From positions 26,128 through 90,127 of the forward strand of contig CAUJIH010000051.1 of the NCBI GenBank assembly GCA_963205275.1: a stretch of DNA of 64,000 bases, written 5' to 3'. This document shows, piece after piece, positions 61,909-64,000 of this stretch (position 1 is its first letter; the number at the start of each line of letters is the position of its first letter). This DNA is from Verrucomicrobiota bacterium. GTDB taxonomy: Bacteria > Verrucomicrobiota > Verrucomicrobiia > Verrucomicrobiales > DEV007. The notes below the pieces were generated by a model. The model did no database searches. It was not told where the DNA came from and worked only from the letters and a program-made list of their open reading frames with translations. Made by a program: the position numbers and the translations under genes.

Positions 61909-62964
61909 TTACTCTGGCCGGTGTCCGACCAGTTCTGCCAGTCGAGAACGTAGAGCATCCAGACCCTGACCTGTATTGGCCGAAATCGGAAAGATTTCCT
62001 GCTTGAGGAAGCGCTGCTGCAAGGCCGCGCAAAGATCCTGCGCCTCCGGCAGATCCATCTTATTTGCGACGATTAGCCAAGGTCGATCGACCAGTCGGTC
62101 ATCATAGAGCTTCAACTCCTGTCGCAGAATCTGAATGTCAGATACAGGATCACGGGTATCCACCCCAGCGGTATCGACGACGAACAGGAAAATCGAACAT
62201 CGGCTGATGTGTCGAAGGAAATCGTGCCCCAGCCCCACATTGCGATGTGCTCCCTCGATCAGACCTGGAATGTCAGCGACCGTCGCTCGCAGGAAACCAG
62301 GGAACTCGACGACTCCGACCATGGGCGTCAGAGTGGTGAAAGGATACGCAGCGACCTTCGGAGTCGCATTGGAGAGCGCTCCTAGCAGGGTGGACTTGCC
62401 CGCATTCGGAAAGCCTACTAGCCCTACATCGGCAATTCGGCGAAGTTCCAGCGCGAACCAACCAGATTCTCCTTTCGTACCCTCGGTAAATTCAATGGGA
62501 GCCTGATTGGTATCCGTGCGAAAGCGCCAATTCCCTTTACCTCCCACACCACCCTTGCACAGAAGGAAGGTCTGTCCGTTCTCGGTCAAGTCAGCGACCA
62601 CGTCATCTTCGTCGGGGGAATCAGATCGTGTATCCTCTTCCCCATCCATTTCTCGATCAGAAGGAGGCGGGCAACGATGTACAACGGTTCCCGGCGGCAC
62701 TTTTAGAATCAGCTTCTTACCGGAGCGTCCGGTCATTTTCTGATTCCGTCCCGGCACCCCCATTTCTGCACGATAATTGGACTGAAAAAAATAGCTTCTC
62801 AGATTGTCAGTATGCGGATCGACGATTAGTTCAATGTCTCCTCCATCCCCTCCGTCTCCTCCGTCAGGGCCGCCTTTGGGGACGAATTTTTCGCGTCGAA
62901 AACTGGTACAGCCGTTCCCGCCGTCCCCGGCTTTGGCGAAAATTCGGATATAATCGACAAACAT
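61909..62964 (-). CDS. obg: GTPase Obg/CgtA
   Basis: A 351-residue ribosome-associated GTPase needed for large-subunit maturation and stress control. The Gly-rich Obg fold (FAKAGDGGNG, KGGPDGGDGGDGGD, GGVGGKGN) is followed by the GTPase domain with G1 GFPNAGKS (184-191), VADIPGLIEGA and NKMD. There is no C-terminal OCT domain, giving a short form. An acidic insertion of about 25 residues (97-122, around REMDGEEDTRSDSPDEDD) in the Obg fold is unusual. I start at MFVDYIRIF (62964); two more codons are open. The DnaA-box cluster lies immediately upstream. Confidence 0.95.
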   Translation of the reverse strand: MFVDYIRIFAKAGDGGNGCTSFRREKFVPKGGPDGGDGGDGGDIELIVDPHTDNLRSYFFQSNYRAEMGVPGRNQKMTGRSGKKLILKVPPGTVVHRCPPPSDREMDGEEDTRSDSPDEDDVVADLTENGQTFLLCKGGVGGKGNWRFRTDTNQAPIEFTEGTKGESGWFALELRRIADVGLVGFPNAGKSTLLGALSNATPKVAAYPFTTLTPMVGVVEFPGFLRATVADIPGLIEGAHRNVGLGHDFLRHISRCSIFLFVVDTAGVDTRDPVSDIQILRQELKLYDDRLVDRPWLIVANKMDLPEAQDLCAALQQRFLKQEIFPISANTGQGLDALRSRLAELVGHRPE

Positions 62965-63086
62965 AATCAAAAATTTAGAAAAATTGTATCACTCAACTTG
63001 GACGTTTCATCCCTAGAATCGATTTTTCGTCGAAACAAGGCGTTCTGCTGAGGCCTTGCTCCAGAAAAAATACTTTTCCTCACAAG

Positions 63087-63183
63087 TTATTCACATCGTT
63101 GTTCAACGAGACTTGAAGCGAAAGTCGCGAGAAAGAAAGGATTTTCCACAGATAGTTCGCAGATTCTTCACGAGTTATTCACA
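63087..63183 (+). promoter_or_regulatory. Cluster of DnaA-box-like 9-mers upstream of obg
   Basis: ttattcaca occurs at 63087-63095 and 63175-63183, each a perfect match to the TTATNCACA consensus; ttttccaca (63142-63150) differs by one base at position 3. All are in the same orientation within 97 bp of an AT-rich 286-bp spacer between nrnA and obg. No dnaA, dnaN or gyrase gene is in view, so it may be a regulatory or origin-like cluster. Confidence 0.6.
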
Positions 63184-63250
63184 AAATTTCGCTGAAAATT
63201 TTCAAATAATTTCTCAACTATCTGAACTTTTCTAGAGACTCTTCTTCCCC

Positions 63251-64000
63251 TCACTCCGATTCTCCCATCAGCGATTCCTTCACTGCTGCGAGAAAGCGAG
63301 CCTCCGCCTCTGCTAAAGGAGCCGCTATCCGCGCTCCAGCAGCCAGCGCATGACCTCCTCCGCCAAAGCGAGCACAAATCGGCCCAACGGCAAATCCACT
63401 CTTCCCCCGGCTGCTGATTCGGATCATGCCATCCGGCAATTCTTCGAACAGGACCGCGATATTCACCGTGTCGATGCTACGTAGCGTATTGACCAAGCTA
63501 TCCGTATCACCGGGCTGCAAACCTAGCCTGCGCGTCAGGGAATAAGGCACGCTCACGCTGGCACAGCGTCCGGCGAAGTCGAGCCGCAAGCGTTCGAGCA
63601 ACACTTGAGACGCCGCGATGCCTCGAAGTGGGGTCGTATCATAGAGCTGCTCATTCATTCGTCCCCAGTCGATTCCTTGCTCGATCAATGAAGCAGCAAT
63701 GCGCAGAGTCTCCGCCGTGGTTGATGGATAGCGAAATCCACCAGTATCCGTCGAAATCGCTGCCATCAGATTCTCGGCGATGGAAGTATCGAGAGGCCAG
63801 CCTGCTACTTCTGCCAGCCGCCAGATCAGCACTCCAGTCGCCGGTGAATCTGGAGCCACATGAACGAGATCACCGAAGTGTGTGTTGCTGATGTGGTGGT
63901 CCAGATTGATCGTCGTTGTTGCCTGTTCTCCCATTTTCCAAACACAGGCATCGACTCGCTCTGGGGCCGCGCTGTCGAGCACCACGAAAAGATCGAAAGG
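63251..64000 (-). CDS. nrnA: DHH family phosphoesterase (NrnA-like), 5' truncated by window
   Basis: The 3' 250 codons of a DHH/DHHA1 phosphoesterase. The DHH motif is in TINLDHHISNTHFGD, a further metal or structural block in ISTDTGGFRYPSTTAETLRIA, and the DHHA1 signature at FGGGGHALAAGARI. The family includes the bifunctional oligoribonuclease and pAp phosphatase that finishes RNA decay. The frame is open to the window edge, so the start and N-terminal DHH residues lie outside. It is upstream of obg on the same strand; the spacer holds the DnaA-box cluster. Confidence 0.88.
   Translation of the reverse strand, partial: PFDLFVVLDSAAPERVDACVWKMGEQATTTINLDHHISNTHFGDLVHVAPDSPATGVLIWRLAEVAGWPLDTSIAENLMAAISTDTGGFRYPSTTAETLRIAASLIEQGIDWGRMNEQLYDTTPLRGIAASQVLLERLRLDFAGRCASVSVPYSLTRRLGLQPGDTDSLVNTLRSIDTVNIAVLFEELPDGMIRISSRGKSGFAVGPICARFGGGGHALAAGARIAAPLAEAEARFLAAVKESLMGESE

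Noticed and set aside
63087..63183. Confident oriC annotation
   Set aside because: No dnaA, dnaN, gidA or other origin-associated gene is in view and GC-skew cannot be computed by eye; kept only as a DnaA-box cluster.
1..64000. tRNA, rRNA, tmRNA, or IS elements
   Set aside because: No clover-leaf T-arm pattern, rRNA-like segment or transposase-like frame was seen on a read through both strands.

Overview
The window looks like a chromosomal segment of a member of the PVC superphylum, most probably Verrucomicrobiota. The inference rests on families that are common there and rare elsewhere: two large PVC-type haem proteins (N-terminal propeller, HEAT-like middle, C-terminal CxxCH), an adjacent DUF1501 and PSCyt1/DUF1549/DUF1553 pair, quinoprotein-like PQQ-repeat proteins, a DUF1080 protein, an FG-GAP/VCBS protein and a Gfo/Idh/MocA oxidoreductase. 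A lipid-A N-terminal-domain gene and an LptA-like domain fit a Gram-negative envelope. I cannot name a genus. No rRNA, tRNA, CRISPR array or transposase was found.

Layout. 1-3.4 kb: moaC, a fumarylacetoacetase-family enzyme, a three-part CAP-like/zinc-ribbon/transglutaminase protein and a ferritin-like protein. 3.5-9.8 kb: secreted SGNH-like protein, giant haem protein, FG-GAP protein and a four-CxxC protein. 9.8-12.2 kb: an ECF sigma factor with a start/stop-overlapping membrane partner that carries an LptA/OstA-like domain, and a divergent membrane-anchored protein. 12.3-17.4 kb: two secreted PQQ-propeller proteins and a phenylacetate-CoA-ligase-like adenylating protein.

17.5-25.0 kb (minus strand) is a type I restriction-modification island, hsdM-rhuM-hsdS-GxxExxY-hsdR. 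Copies of an A-rich repeat of about 30 bp punctuate it and form the 3' ends of two of its genes. hsdS carries three perfect 12-bp repeats encoding a TELT linker, the same design as the specificity-switching TAEL repeats of the EcoR124 family. 25.2-32.2 kb is a heavy-metal efflux operon (Cys-rich exported peptide, TolC-type protein, adaptor with metal-binding module, CusA/CzcA pump). It is followed by a convergent LAB_N/DUF4199 pair.

33.2-34.1 kb is a gene-poor stretch rich in palindromes, with one plausible 48-residue gene. It precedes a stand-alone TraD/HerA-like DNA-pump ATPase. 36.4-40.8 kb holds the DUF1501 and DUF1553 cytochrome pair; 40.9-42.7 kb GNAT, YggS and a coiled-coil protein; 42.8-44.5 kb a PAS histidine kinase with a single-domain response regulator. 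44.7-50.8 kb holds a metallophosphoesterase, two exported unknowns, a Gfo/Idh/MocA oxidoreductase and an NlpC/P60 hydrolase. 50.9-58.7 kb holds a phytoene-dehydrogenase-like enzyme, a DUF1080 protein, a second giant haem protein and two exported unknowns. 58.9-61.8 kb holds a large glycosidase-like protein. The window ends with obg and the 3' part of an nrnA-like gene; the spacer between them carries two perfect DnaA-box 9-mers and one near match.

Functionally the segment mixes housekeeping genes (moaC, yggS, obg, nrnA) with secreted redox and carbohydrate-type proteins, a metal-resistance operon and one probable horizontally acquired defence island. The leading candidates for something not described before are the LptA-like sigma-factor partner, the repeat-delimited R-M island with a tunable hsdS linker, the DnaA-box cluster upstream of obg, and the three-domain CAP-like/zinc-ribbon/transglutaminase protein.
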